A stretch of DNA of 5,813 bases from Methanosphaera sp. rholeuAM74 (GCA_003266075.1 MUZZ01000119.1:4557-10369); one strand, 5' to 3'. Numbered from the stretch's first letter, positions 1-5,680 are shown. The notes: generated by a model not told the origin, from the letters alone. Translations and numbers: made by a program.

Positions 1-389
1 GGAACTAGTACGACCTCAACTCCCTTCTTCTGCAACCTCTTTGAAACATAGGAAAATGTGCTGAATACCGTTGGATCACCGAGTGTCACAAAGACGGCAT
101 TCAAACCCATAGAGAGCTTTTCATAGAGCATATCTGTAGCTTTATCCCATGAACGGTCGAGTTCCTCCTTATCCTCGGTCATCGGAAAGAGTGGTTGAAG
201 TATTTCACATTCATCCTCACGTTCGTCGATGATGCCTTGAACAATTTTAAGTGCCACACTTGGCTTACCATTACGTGATTGTGGTGCGAATATTATGTCA
301 GTTTCCTTGATGATTCTTGCAGCCTTAATTGTGACCAGCTCTGGATCTCCTGGTCCTACCCCTAATCCATATAATTTTCCTAAATTCAT
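1..389 (-). CDS. cbiL: Cobalt-factor II C20-methyltransferase (CbiL), 5' part, cut by window edge
   Basis: This SAM-dependent enzyme methylates C-20 of cobalt-factor II (cobalt-sirohydrochlorin) in the early-cobalt, anaerobic route to cobamides; it is expected to be cytosolic. The minus strand is open from an ATG at 389 to the window edge, giving about 129 residues, roughly the first half of a family member of 210-240 residues. Visible marks of the tetrapyrrole methylase fold are the N-terminal GLGVGPGDPELVTIKA loop (residues 8-23) and the second SAM-site motif TLGDPTVFSTFSYV (about residues 101-114). The combination GPGDPEL plus GDPTVFSTF is typical of CbiL/CobI rather than CbiH, CbiF or CbiE. 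A GGGGGA stretch (minus strand, 405-400) lies 10 nt before the ATG as a likely ribosome binding site. The gene diverges from the helicase gene. The C-terminal half is outside the window. The family call is firm; the choice between CbiL and the precorrin-2 enzyme CobI rests on the expected archaeal pathway. Confidence 0.88.
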   Translation of the reverse strand, partial: MNLGKLYGLGVGPGDPELVTIKAARIIKETDIIFAPQSRNGKPSVALKIVQGIIDEREDECEILQPLFPMTEDKEELDRSWDKATDMLYEKLSMGLNAVFVTLGDPTVFSTFSYVSKRLQKKGVEVVLV

Positions 390-410
390 AGATAAAATGT
401 CCCCCAATCA

Positions 411-430
411 GTTATATATACTTAAATAAA
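411..430 (-). promoter_or_regulatory. Candidate TATA box for cbiL
   Basis: Read on the minus strand this stretch is TTTATTTAAGTATATATAAC, an AT-only core of the archaeal TATA/BRE type. It lies about 22-40 nt upstream of the cbiL ATG. With a start site roughly 25 nt downstream of the box centre, the transcript would begin at or just before the ATG, so the leader would be very short. The exact box within the stretch (TATATATA or TTATTTAA) cannot be decided by eye. Confidence 0.45.
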
Positions 431-446
431 TCATATTCATTGTTTT

Positions 447-460
447 TAAAGTAAACTTTA
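447..460. repeat. Perfect inverted repeat TAAAGT-AA-ACTTTA
   Basis: The arms TAAAGT and ACTTTA are exact reverse complements around a 2-nt centre. The repeat sits in the gap between the divergent cbiL and helicase genes. It could be an operator for a dimeric regulator, but short palindromes of A and T also arise by chance in DNA this AT-rich. Confidence 0.35.
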
Positions 461-480
461 TTTTTTCCCTATTATTTTAC

Positions 481-495
481 TATACTACTAGTATA
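481..495. promoter_or_regulatory. Perfect 15-bp palindrome TATACTA-C-TAGTATA, possible operator/TATA element of the helicase operon
   Basis: Seven-base arms pair exactly around a single central C. The left arm could act as the TATA element for the helicase transcript, with transcription then starting near position 510. That start would give a leader of about 90 nt to the ATG at 601, or a near-leaderless message for the ATG at 517. A palindrome overlapping a promoter element would suit a repressor site. This is inferred from position and symmetry only. Confidence 0.35.
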
Positions 496-600
496 ACAAC
501 ACAAGTATAAATAACTATGCTAAAAGAAACTTTTAAAAGGTTAAAAAAAACTAGAAGAAAAACAAAAAATAAAAAAATAAAAAAAAACATAACATATAGC

Positions 601-2355
601 ATGAACACTATATTTTGCCAGAAATGTGGAATGATAAAAAACAAGTGTGTATGCTCGAAAAGTGAAACAGACACTGAAGAACACCACACACTAATAAATC
701 GACCATCACTGGAGGAAAAAGAAGAACTGCAAAGACAACACCCAGACATTGATGATGAAATAATAGAAAACTTCCCATTCCCACATGCAAGAGAAAATCA
801 GCTGGAACTAATAACAGAGATACTAAACGCATTCGAAAGTGGAAAAAGATACGTGATACTGGAGGCTGGAACAGGAACAGGAAAATCAGCAATAGCAGCA
901 ACACTAGGACAAATACTACAACCAGCATACATACTCACAATGACAAAACAACTGCAAAGACAATACGCAGATGAATTCGGATACGCACAGGTAAAAGGTA
1001 GAAACAACTTCCTATGCCTAGACAGTGGATCATTAAACACATGTAATCAGGGAACTTGCCAAGTGATAAGAAGCAATGAAAACTTCAACTGCCCATATGG
1101 TATAAAGATGGCATCATCAAAACAGAAAGACACCACAGATGAGGACCCAGAAAACTATTACACAACACCATTCACGTTCAAATCAGAGGAACACTGCCCA
1201 TACTGGGAACAGAAATCAATAGCCATACAAGAACCAGTATCACTACTGAACTATGACTACGCATACCTAGAACTAAACTACGTACAACACTTCCAGAAAA
1301 GAAACATAATGATACTCGACGAAGCACACAACATCGAAGACAAGATAATGCACAAACTAGAACTAAACATATACAACAAACAAATACAAAAGGACATACA
1401 ACAAAGCATACCCAAGAGAATGATAGAATACGATGACGTCAAAGACTGGGTGGCATTTCTAGAAGCAATACATGAATCATACAATAAAATCAACATCAAA
1501 CAACTCACAAAACAGAAGGCAGACCGTATAAACCATACCAAGAGAAAAATCGGAGAAATAACAAAAAACATTAAAACCAACCCCCATGACTGGATCGTAT
1601 CACCCGAAGAGGACATGGTATCATTCAAGCCACTAAGAGTAGACAAGTACGCAGAAAACACGTTATTCCAGTATGCTGACAAGATACTGTTCATGAGTGC
1701 AACAATACTCGACAAGAACCTCTTCTGCAAGTGGCTGGGAATAAACCCTGAAGAAGTACATTATATTAGTAGTGAAAGTCCATTCAAGAAGCAGTACCGA
1801 CCAATACACATGAAACTAGTAGGACCAATGTCCAAGAGAGCATTATGGCACACGGCACCAAAAACTATACCAGCACTTCTGGAGATAATGGACAGACACC
1901 CAAACGAGAAGGGATTAATACATACAAACAGCTACAAATGCCAGAAGTACATAACAGACCATATAAAAGAGCAGCGAATACTATCCCACACACCCAAAAA
2001 CAGGGAAAAAGTGCTACACGAATTCGAGAAAAGCAAAAACCCATACATACTGGTAAGCCCCTCAATGAGTGAAGGAGTAGACCTGCCATACGAGAAATGT
2101 CAGTTCCAGGTAATATACAAAGTACCATACCCCTACCTAGGCGACAAACAAGTCAACCAACGAATGAAGCAAGATCCCGAATGGTATGCCCATAAGACCA
2201 TAATGACGCTAATGCAGGCATATGGAAGAGGGATGAGAGCAGAAAACGACCGTTGTGAGACATACATACTGGATAAGAACATACAAAACATACTCAGAAA
2301 TGGTATGTACAGAAAACTAATACCAAAATTCTTTAAAGAAGCAATAACAACATGA
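601..2355 (+). CDS. XPD/DinG-like (DEAD_2) superfamily 2 DNA helicase with Fe-S cysteines and N-terminal zinc knuckle
   Basis: This is a predicted ATP-dependent, probably 5'-3', DNA helicase of the XPD/Rad3/DinG class, 584 residues from the ATG at 601. Visible in order are a zinc-knuckle-like N-terminus FCQKCG...KCVC (C6, C9, C16, C18), HARENQ (62-67), Walker A EAGTGTGKS (88-96) and the DEAH box (240-243). Motif III is FMSATI (364-369), motif V is VSPSMSEGVDLP (485-496), and motif VI is QAYGRGMR (539-546). Cysteines C139, C148, C153, C164 and C199 between Walker A and DEAH suit the 4Fe-4S domain of this class. An in-frame ATG at 517 would add 28 residues, nearly all Lys/Arg/Thr/Asn, encoded by A-rich DNA. 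I prefer 601 because the Cys motif starts there. Neither start has a clear Shine-Dalgarno site. Third positions are strongly A/C. Substrate and pathway (repair, plasmid or virus related) cannot be told. Confidence 0.9.
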   Translation: MNTIFCQKCGMIKNKCVCSKSETDTEEHHTLINRPSLEEKEELQRQHPDIDDEIIENFPFPHARENQLELITEILNAFESGKRYVILEAGTGTGKSAIAATLGQILQPAYILTMTKQLQRQYADEFGYAQVKGRNNFLCLDSGSLNTCNQGTCQVIRSNENFNCPYGIKMASSKQKDTTDEDPENYYTTPFTFKSEEHCPYWEQKSIAIQEPVSLLNYDYAYLELNYVQHFQKRNIMILDEAHNIEDKIMHKLELNIYNKQIQKDIQQSIPKRMIEYDDVKDWVAFLEAIHESYNKINIKQLTKQKADRINHTKRKIGEITKNIKTNPHDWIVSPEEDMVSFKPLRVDKYAENTLFQYADKILFMSATILDKNLFCKWLGINPEEVHYISSESPFKKQYRPIHMKLVGPMSKRALWHTAPKTIPALLEIMDRHPNEKGLIHTNSYKCQKYITDHIKEQRILSHTPKNREKVLHEFEKSKNPYILVSPSMSEGVDLPYEKCQFQVIYKVPYPYLGDKQVNQRMKQDPEWYAHKTIMTLMQAYGRGMRAENDRCETYILDKNIQNILRNGMYRKLIPKFFKEAITT

Positions 2356-2358
2356 AAA

Positions 2359-2365
2359 GAAGGTG
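2359..2365 (+). promoter_or_regulatory. Ribosome binding site GAAGGTG for the M48 peptidase gene
   Basis: GAAGGTG closely matches the archaeal GGAGGTG consensus and ends 8 nt before the ATG at 2374. It fixes the start of the peptidase gene and supports translation from a message shared with the helicase, whose stop codon lies only a few bases upstream. Confidence 0.7.
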
Positions 2366-2373
2366 TAAAGAAA

Positions 2374-3189
2374 ATGAAGGATGATAGAAGTCCATTAAAC
2401 CCATTTACGGGCAAAAAACATTATGACAAAGTGAACGATGATGAATTTTTAAACGAAAGCTACAATGTATACTACTCTGAAGTAAAAAAATACCAATTAC
2501 TTGACGACACAGCCGTAGGAAAACAGTTATTCGGAGTAGCAAACCAGCTGATAAATACTGTTAATGACTACTTAACAAAGATTGGGCGAAGAGACTACGT
2601 TGATGGCTACTACGACTGGGAAGTACACCTAGTACACAGCAACATCGAAAATGCATGTTGCTATCCTGGTGGAAAAATCATAGTATACTCACAGATACTT
2701 AAAAGAATAGAAAAAGAAGAGGAAATAGCGTTCATACTATCACATGAGATATCACACGCACTACTCGACCATTCCAGAACCACCCAGAGTGTACATAAAC
2801 GAAAAAACAATATTTCAACACTTGCATGGATGGGTAGCTTTATAATGGATATGCTGGGATTAGGAGGAGCAGGTAACATGACAAGAGCTGCAGTGAACAT
2901 TGCAAACGTCGGATCACAGTACTTCCTAACACAGCCATGGGGAAGAGACCATGAACTAGAGGCAGATAAGCTTGGAATGATAATAGCCCACCTTGCAGGA
3001 TACGATATTACACTAGTACCAGCATTCTGGCAGAAGTTCAGCAGTGCCAATTCTAATGAGTTCGACTTCTTCTCAACACATCCATCCGATGGAAAGAGGA
3101 TTCACATCATGGAAGAAACATTGAATGAAGTGCTTAGTACAACCGACTACTACTCAAAACCGTTACTACCAGAAACTCCGAAAGGATAG
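2374..3189 (+). CDS. M48 family zinc metallopeptidase, OMA1/BepA-like, apparently without signal peptide
   Basis: This is a 271-residue predicted zinc endopeptidase. The catalytic HEISH motif is at 124-128 (H124 and H128 zinc ligands, E125 catalytic), within FILSHEISHALLDHS. The third ligand is probably E194 in RDHELEADKLG. STHPSDGKRI (234-243) holds the conserved His-Pro (H236), which in E. coli BepA is a regulatory histidine near the zinc. PGGKIIVYSQIL (98-109) is the usual strand before the active-site helix. NPFTGKKHY (9-17) recalls the N-terminal 'PxTGR' element of OMA1-like and bacterial M48 members. Those relatives are normally exported, lipid-anchored or membrane-bound. Here no signal peptide, lipobox or clear membrane helix is seen; the only hydrophobic stretch is about 149-165, after the active site. 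The protein may therefore be cytosolic. The gene starts 18 bp after the helicase stop, so the two are probably cotranscribed. The natural substrate is unknown. Confidence 0.88.
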   Translation: MKDDRSPLNPFTGKKHYDKVNDDEFLNESYNVYYSEVKKYQLLDDTAVGKQLFGVANQLINTVNDYLTKIGRRDYVDGYYDWEVHLVHSNIENACCYPGGKIIVYSQILKRIEKEEEIAFILSHEISHALLDHSRTTQSVHKRKNNISTLAWMGSFIMDMLGLGGAGNMTRAAVNIANVGSQYFLTQPWGRDHELEADKLGMIIAHLAGYDITLVPAFWQKFSSANSNEFDFFSTHPSDGKRIHIMEETLNEVLSTTDYYSKPLLPETPKG

Positions 3190-3247
3190 ATTACAACAAC
3201 GCTATTACTATCATATATACCACCAATTTGGATTATAAGTAGTATTA

Positions 3248-3298
3248 ACCCCCTCGTTGAGTAGGTGGTCATCCTATTCTATTTTTTATTTTTATTTA
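3248..3298 (+). terminator. Candidate terminator of the helicase-M48 unit: hairpin plus T-rich tract
   Basis: A stem can form between ACCCCCT (3248-3254) and AGGTGGT (3263-3269), with one C-T mismatch and an 8-nt loop. It is followed from about 3276 by a long T-rich tract. T-rich tracts are the main archaeal termination signal. An upstream ACCACC (3219-3224) could compete for the GGTGGT arm, so the fold is not certain. Confidence 0.5.
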
Positions 3299-3353
3299 AA
3301 TAAATACACACTTCTCACCAATTTCATAAATTTATATTTTCAAATGCACAAAC

Positions 3354-3390
3354 TTTAATATATATAAATTCCATATAATATAATATAAAG
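3354..3390 (+). promoter_or_regulatory. Candidate promoter of the DUF4143 ATPase gene
   Basis: Two TATA-like blocks lie in tandem: TTTAATATATATAAA (3354-3368) and ATATAATATAATATAAAG (3373-3390). Start sites about 25 nt downstream would fall near 3386 and 3407, giving a leader of roughly 25-50 nt before the ATG at 3434. Which box is used cannot be told from sequence. Confidence 0.45.
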
Positions 3391-3420
3391 TTAATATGTT
3401 TTCATTAATACCGTTCAAAT

Positions 3421-3424
3421 GGAG
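3421..3424 (+). promoter_or_regulatory. GGAG ribosome binding site that decides the ATPase start
   Basis: GGAG lies 9 nt before the ATG at 3434. It would fall inside the reading frame if translation began at the earlier ATG at 3419, which has no such site. This favours 3434 as the true start. Confidence 0.55.
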
Positions 3425-3433
3425 AAGAAACAC

Positions 3434-4690
3434 ATGGTTAGAAGAAATTATTATCACGAAAAGCTCGATAAACTCAAAGACACAGATGACGTGAAGATAA
3501 TTACTGGTGTAAGACGTTCTGGCAAAACACACTTTTTAAAAGAGTATATGAATGAATTAAAGAAAATAGGTGTTCCAGATAGCAACATCATATATATTTC
3601 CTTCGAATCAAATAGATACAACAACGTAAAAGATAATGAAAGCTTAAACAAGATAATAGAAGAGAAAATTGAAGGTTTAGATGGAAAATTATACCTATTC
3701 TTTGACGAAATACATAAAGTACATGATTGGGAATTAAGCATTAATGGATACAGGGTTGACTTAGATGCTGACATATATGTAACAGGTTCATATGGGCAAA
3801 TGCTTAGTGGCATCAATTCAACAGTCCTCTCAGGAAGATATGTGAGAATGCATATGTATCCATTTAGTTTCAACGAACTATTAGACTATTATCGCTTCGA
3901 TGAGAATATGGAAATAGATGGCACTACTGAGATGAAGATATTCAACGAATTTCTAAACTATGGTTCATTCCCAGGAGTTCGAAAATATGCTGGTCATGAT
4001 GAAAAAATAGATTATTTGTCCGACATATATGATTCAATCATGCTAAAAGATATTATAGAGATTAACAGTATTGGTAGTGTTGATTTATTTCGGAGGTTGA
4101 TGGAGTTCATGGTTACAAACATTGGTAACCTATTCTCTGCTAACTCTATCGCCAAGTATCTTAAAAGAGAACATCGCTTGAAAAAGAGAAAAAAAGAGAA
4201 AAAGAAACAAGTTAATCCATCTACAAATACTGTGATTGATTATATACGATATGCTGTTGATGCCTACCTATTATACGAAGTTAAACGAGAAGACATTAAG
4301 GGTAAGAAAATCCTTCAAACATTAGAAAAATATTATGTTGTAGACCAAGGATTCTACTACTTATTCCATGATGAAAGTGAAAGAGACATGGGTTTTTTGT
4401 TAGAAAACATTGTTTTCCTAGAATTACTTAAAAAAAGGTATAATGTTACTATAGGTAAAGTTAAGAATTATGAAGTTGATTTCGTGTGTAAACGTCCAGG
4501 AAAAACATTCTACATACAAGTTTCTGAAAGTATTAACGATCCCCTGACTAGAGAGCGTGAGTTCAACTCACTAGAAAAAATAGATGACAATTATCCGAAA
4601 TACATAATCACTACTGACTATGTAAACTACTCAAATAATGGGATAATACACTTGAATATCATTGACTTCCTAAAAAATAGTATAAAATAG
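3434..4690 (+). CDS. AAA ATPase with C-terminal DUF4143 (PD-(D/E)XK-like) domain
   Basis: This is a 418-residue P-loop ATPase of the widespread archaeal/bacterial 'AAA_14 plus DUF4143' type; its cellular job is not established. The N-terminus MVRRNYYHEKLDKL matches the family opening. Walker A is GVRRSGKT (25-32), Walker B LYLFFDEIH (86-94, D91 and E92), and a sensor-like VTGS follows at 116-119. The C-terminal part has GFLLENIVFLELLKKRY (320-336), EVDFV (347-351) and YIQVS (360-364), an order that resembles a PD-(D/E)XK nuclease core with Gln in place of the usual catalytic Lys, as is common in this family. A Lys/Arg-rich segment (about 244-259) sits where relatives have a short turn, within the winged-helix region. 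An ATG at 3419 would add five residues. The gene stands alone between a promoter gap and convergent frhD. Its codons use T at the third position more than the helicase and frhD do, which suggests a different history. Confidence 0.87.
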   Translation: MVRRNYYHEKLDKLKDTDDVKIITGVRRSGKTHFLKEYMNELKKIGVPDSNIIYISFESNRYNNVKDNESLNKIIEEKIEGLDGKLYLFFDEIHKVHDWELSINGYRVDLDADIYVTGSYGQMLSGINSTVLSGRYVRMHMYPFSFNELLDYYRFDENMEIDGTTEMKIFNEFLNYGSFPGVRKYAGHDEKIDYLSDIYDSIMLKDIIEINSIGSVDLFRRLMEFMVTNIGNLFSANSIAKYLKREHRLKKRKKEKKKQVNPSTNTVIDYIRYAVDAYLLYEVKREDIKGKKILQTLEKYYVVDQGFYYLFHDESERDMGFLLENIVFLELLKKRYNVTIGKVKNYEVDFVCKRPGKTFYIQVSESINDPLTREREFNSLEKIDDNYPKYIITTDYVNYSNNGIIHLNIIDFLKNSIK

Positions 4691-4708
4691 ATTAATAATA
4701 AAAATAAG
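4672..4708 (-). terminator. T-rich terminator downstream of frhD
   Basis: Read on the minus strand, the 31-bp convergent gap and the end of the ATPase gene form several T-runs (TTATTTTTATTATTAAT, then TATTTTATACTATTTTTT). This fits the archaeal U-tract type of terminator for the leftward transcript. It overlaps the last codons of the ATPase gene. No strong hairpin is seen. Confidence 0.45.
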
Positions 4709-4721
4709 TGTTGGAGTGGAG

Positions 4722-5189
4722 TTATATCTGTATTTCCTCGTATACCATGTCTATTGCTTTTGGTATTGCCTTTTCTACTGTTTCTGATAATCCGTATTCG
4801 ACGAATGGTGATGATACTTTTTCTGGTTGACATGCTATTATAACTACTTCTACTTCGCCTAGTTCTTCCAGTGGGTCTGCTACGGATACTGAGTGTGGGT
4901 CTTGGTATTTTGTTACTGGTACGTCTGATTTTTCGAGTTTTTTTATTTCTCCTGGACTTCCACCGAAGTCTGCTATGTCCAGTATTATGATTTTCTTCCA
5001 GATTGGGTTTGGTAGTGAGAATATGTAGTGTGGTGCACTTGTTCCTGCGTCTATTGTCATCACGTTTTCTGGTAGGGGTCTGTCTTTTTCTTGTTCTTCT
5101 ATTACATTTATTGTTGCTGGTCCGAATCCGTCGTCTTTGAAGAGTACGTTTCCACATCCTACTACTAATATTTCTGCGTCGTATGCCAC
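4722..5189 (-). CDS. frhD: Hydrogenase maturation endopeptidase, FrhD-like (peptidase family A31/HybD)
   Basis: The protein (155 residues) is predicted to remove the C-terminal tail of a [NiFe] hydrogenase large subunit after nickel insertion, most likely FrhA of the F420-reducing hydrogenase; it acts in the cytosol. The HybD/HycI fold is recognisable: VVGCGNVLFKDDGFGP (9-24), then ILDIADFGGSPGEI (69-82), then DPHSVSVADPL (97-107). Against E. coli HybD, the nickel-contacting E16, D62 and H93 correspond to D20, D71 and H99, so all three ligand positions are filled. The start is a GTG at 5189, preceded 8 nt upstream by AGGAGA (5203-5198), a good ribosome binding site. Codons are strongly A/C-ending, as in the helicase. 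No hydrogenase structural gene is within the window, so the gene appears separate from frhA; processing of another hydrogenase large subunit cannot be excluded. Confidence 0.88.
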   Translation of the reverse strand: MAYDAEILVVGCGNVLFKDDGFGPATINVIEEQEKDRPLPENVMTIDAGTSAPHYIFSLPNPIWKKIIILDIADFGGSPGEIKKLEKSDVPVTKYQDPHSVSVADPLEELGEVEVVIIACQPEKVSSPFVEYGLSETVEKAIPKAIDMVYEEIQI

Positions 5190-5197
5190 GTTTTATA

Positions 5198-5203
5198 TCT
5201 CCT
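5198..5203 (-). promoter_or_regulatory. AGGAGA ribosome binding site of frhD
   Basis: AGGAGA on the minus strand lies 8 nt before the GTG codon at 5189. It supports the non-ATG start, which has no in-frame ATG close by to replace it. Confidence 0.7.
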
Positions 5204-5247
5204 GTTTTTGTGTTTTATGTTTTAATATTTGTCATTGCTTGTATATT

Positions 5248-5646
5248 TTATTTTAGATGTTTTGGTGGTATGTAGACTGTTATGTGTCTTTTTTCTTCTT
5301 GTGGTGGTAATGGTTTTTGGAGTGTTCTATGATACCATGCCAGTTCTATTCTGTTTGTGGATGGATTCATGTACATGGCATAGCCTTCAACTTCATCCTT
5401 CATGAGCAGTATCCATTTATCAAGACCTTCACTTGTTTTATACACCATGCACTTGAAGTTGTTGTTGTTTACATCAAGACTAAATGAAGCATTCGAGTGA
5501 GGTATTTCAATCATTTTTTTCGCTTCCAGGTTTTTTGCTAAACTATCCTTATAACAAGACAATAATTCATCAACATCATCCAAACTTAGATTACGATAGA
5601 CTCTGCCATCTAATTCTAAATCAATTAAAGCATCTGTAATAATCAT
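5248..5646 (-). CDS. Uncharacterised 132-residue protein
   Basis: I do not recognise this family. The ATG at 5646 is preferred over an upstream in-frame TTG at 5658, because GGTG (5656-5653) is placed 6 nt before the ATG as a ribosome binding site. The product has no signal peptide or membrane helix and looks soluble. The N-terminal third is charged and probably helical (DALIDLELDGR, then SLDDVDELLSCYKDSLAKNLEAKK, residues 5-44). The middle and C-terminal parts look like beta strands (ASFSLDV, KCMVYK, KWILLMKDEVEGYAMYM, RIELAWYH, HITVYIP). This alpha-then-beta layout suggests one small globular domain. Only two cysteines (31, 66) are present and no catalytic motif is evident. The gene lies 62 bp downstream of dnaJ and 58 bp upstream of frhD on the same strand, so cotranscription with either is possible but not shown. 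Confidence 0.72.
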   Translation of the reverse strand: MIITDALIDLELDGRVYRNLSLDDVDELLSCYKDSLAKNLEAKKMIEIPHSNASFSLDVNNNNFKCMVYKTSEGLDKWILLMKDEVEGYAMYMNPSTNRIELAWYHRTLQKPLPPQEEKRHITVYIPPKHLK

Positions 5647-5662
5647 GATCAACACCAAAAAA

Positions 5663-5680
5663 TAGTTTAATTAAAAGATA
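5663..5680 (-). promoter_or_regulatory. Possible TATA element before the 132-residue gene
   Basis: On the minus strand TATCTTTTAATTAAACTA lies about 17-34 nt before the ATG at 5646. The AT-only core could serve as a TATA box, though the same T-rich region could equally belong to the dnaJ terminator. Confidence 0.3.

Noticed and set aside
480..1040. Several antisense frames (80-106 codons) rich in Phe, Leu and Val
   Set aside because: They are complements of A-rich Lys/Asn/Glu coding and leader DNA, overlap one another, and look like false membrane proteins.
1278..1730. Antisense frame of 150 codons within the helicase gene
   Set aside because: The product is a run of hydrophobic, Ser- and Cys-rich residues produced by reading A-rich coding DNA backwards; no ribosome binding site or recognisable motif.
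1845..2414. Frames of 75-93 codons overlapping the helicase 3' half on both strands
   Set aside because: The helicase frame here holds conserved motifs V and VI, so these are shadows; their products show no family features.
2661..3050. Antisense frame of 129 codons in the M48 gene
   Set aside because: It lies over the zinc-site motifs of a well-supported enzyme and has no start signal.
3190..3310. Possible tRNA or small RNA in the gap after the M48 gene
   Set aside because: No T-loop GGTTCRANTCC, no acceptor-stem pairing and no CCA-adjacent structure; the only fold is the short terminator-like hairpin.
3371..3390. TATAATATAATATAA as a microsatellite or CRISPR-like repeat
   Set aside because: It is a very short AT repeat without spacers and is better explained as a TATA-box region.
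3454..3873. Antisense frame of 139 codons in the ATPase gene
   Set aside because: It covers the Walker A and B region of the real gene; its Ser/Leu/Phe-rich product is typical of reverse reading.
4627..5157. Open frame of 176 codons on the minus strand
   Set aside because: It overlaps frhD in another frame and has a low-complexity Arg/Thr/Asn/Ser product. It is open only because the frhD coding strand is poor in T.
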